Shown here: positions 5,639-6,545 of the stretch, one piece after another
How the letters are laid out: each line of letters opens with the position of its first letter
Numbering within the stretch: the stretch's first letter is position 1
Assembly (NCBI GenBank): GCA_011522945.1
Contig: WTHY01000156.1
Location: forward strand, 1,357 to 7,901
Direction: 5' to 3'
DNA from: Alphaproteobacteria bacterium
GTDB lineage: Bacteria; Pseudomonadota; Alphaproteobacteria; Puniceispirillales; Puniceispirillaceae
Length of the DNA stretch: 6,545 nucleotides
The notes under the pieces: model-generated
Database searches by the model: none
What the model saw: the letters and a program-made list of their open reading frames with translations, nothing else
Told to the model about the DNA's origin: nothing
Translations under genes and position numbers: made by a program

Positions 5639-6545
5639 TTACTCCCATTCGATCGTGCCTGGTGGTTTTGATGTGTAATCATAAACGACACGATTTATGC
5701 CAGAGACTTCATTAATCATGCGTGTAGCTGTTGCTGCCAGAAATTCTGGCTCAAATAAATAGGTTTCAGCTGTCATGCCGTCTGTTGAGGTGACCGCGCG
5801 TAACCCGCACACATATTCATATGAGCGTGCATCCCCCATCACACCGACGGTGCGCACTGGCAGCAGAACTGCAAAGGCCTGCCATATCTCGTCATATAGG
5901 CCGGCTTTACGGATGGCATCCAAATAGACAGCATCTGCCTCACGCAAGATTGACAGTTTTTCATCTGTGATTTCGCCAGGAATGCGAATAGCCAGGCCTG
6001 GCCCTGGGAAGGGGTGTCTGCCAACAAGGGTTTCTGGCAAACCAAGTTCGCGTCCTAGCGCCCGCACTTCATCTTTGAACAACATACGAAGTGGCTCAAC
6101 AAGACTAAGCGCCATATCGTCAGGCAGACCGCCAACATTATGATGCGACTTGATTGTTACAGCACCGCCACCGGCGGCTGAAATACTCTCAATCACATCT
6201 GGATATAATGTGCCTTGCGCAAGAAATTCTGCCCCTGCAATATTGGCAGACTCAGCGTCAAAAACTTCGATAAAACTGGCCCCGATAATTTTGCGCTTTT
6301 GTTCTGGATCTGTAACACCAGCCAAACGTTTCAAAAACATCTCAGAGGCATCTGCATGAATAAGCGGAATATTATAATGGTCTCCAAACAGGCGCACCAC
6401 TTCCTCTGCTTCGCCTTTACGAAGCAGTCCATGATCGACAAAGACACAGGTCAGTCGTTCACCAATCGCCTCATGCAGCAATTTTGCTGTAACAGAGCTA
6501 TCAACGCCGCCAGACAAGCCACAAATAACACGCCCTTCTGGGCCG
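5639..6545 (-). CDS. guaA: GMP synthase (glutamine-hydrolysing), C-terminal part (cut by the right edge)
   Basis: GuaA converts XMP to GMP using ATP and glutamine, the last step of guanine nucleotide synthesis, in the cytoplasm. About 301 C-terminal residues are visible of a usual total near 520; the N-terminal glutamine amidotransferase domain lies outside the window. Numbering from the first complete codon, the ATP-pyrophosphatase loop SGGVDSS is at 11-17 (bases 6494-6514), followed by FVDHGLLRKGE. Further on are GTLYPDVIES, IKSHHNVGGLP, RHPFPGPGLAIRIPGE and the dimerisation domain ending in DYTSKPPGTIEWE, the hallmark GuaA C-terminus. The gene does not start at the TTG at 6517: the frame continues upstream as GPEGRVICGL, in the normal GuaA context. 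The gene converges on matB and has no functional link to it. Nothing is missing among the visible motifs. Confidence 0.97.
   Translation of the reverse strand, partial: GPEGRVICGLSGGVDSSVTAKLLHEAIGERLTCVFVDHGLLRKGEAEEVVRLFGDHYNIPLIHADASEMFLKRLAGVTDPEQKRKIIGASFIEVFDAESANIAGAEFLAQGTLYPDVIESISAAGGGAVTIKSHHNVGGLPDDMALSLVEPLRMLFKDEVRALGRELGLPETLVGRHPFPGPGLAIRIPGEITDEKLSILREADAVYLDAIRKAGLYDEIWQAFAVLLPVRTVGVMGDARSYEYVCGLRAVTSTDGMTAETYLFEPEFLAATATRMINEVSGINRVVYDYTSKPPGTIEWE

Overview
The window looks like chromosomal DNA of a Gram-negative alphaproteobacterium with moderate GC (roughly mid-40s percent by eye). The malonyl-CoA synthetase closely resembles, from memory, the Rhodopseudomonas palustris MatB protein. 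The CoA-transferase and crotonase look like alphaproteobacterial types, and a Wzz-type protein implies a surface polysaccharide locus. A marine lineage such as SAR116 would fit but cannot be shown from this sequence.

Layout from left to right. (1) 1-368, minus strand: the N-terminal 122 residues of a Wzz-family polysaccharide chain-length protein that runs off the left edge. (2) 369-877: about 500 bp between divergent genes with no convincing gene. It holds a small hairpin plus U6 just ahead of the wzz ribosome binding site and a cluster of overlapping AT-rich inverted repeats. (3) 878-1567, plus strand: an aspartate/glutamate racemase-family protein of the E. coli YgeA type. (4) 1568-1814: a gap with a plausible promoter and open but ATG-less reading-frame pieces that may be a decayed gene. 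(5) 1815-5360, plus strand: a tight three-gene cluster encoding a class III (CaiB/BaiF) CoA-transferase, a crotonase-fold protein and malonyl-CoA synthetase MatB, with 16- and 14-nt gaps. (6) 5361-5638: an intergenic stretch between convergent genes. (7) 5639-6545, minus strand: the C-terminal ATP-pyrophosphatase and dimerisation part of GMP synthetase GuaA, cut by the right edge.

The CoA cluster is the most interesting part. MatB should activate malonate (or methylmalonate) to its CoA thioester. No MatA-type malonyl-CoA decarboxylase is visible. The middle gene is a crotonase in which, by my hand alignment, both glutamates of classical enoyl-CoA hydratase are replaced (Asn122 and Ala142), while Tyr149 falls at the position of Tyr140 of the E. 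coli methylmalonyl-CoA decarboxylase YgfG. This raises the untested possibility that it acts on malonyl-type CoA esters, perhaps as a decarboxylase, with the CoA-transferase moving CoA between acids of the same pathway. wzz, the racemase and guaA appear to be unrelated neighbours.
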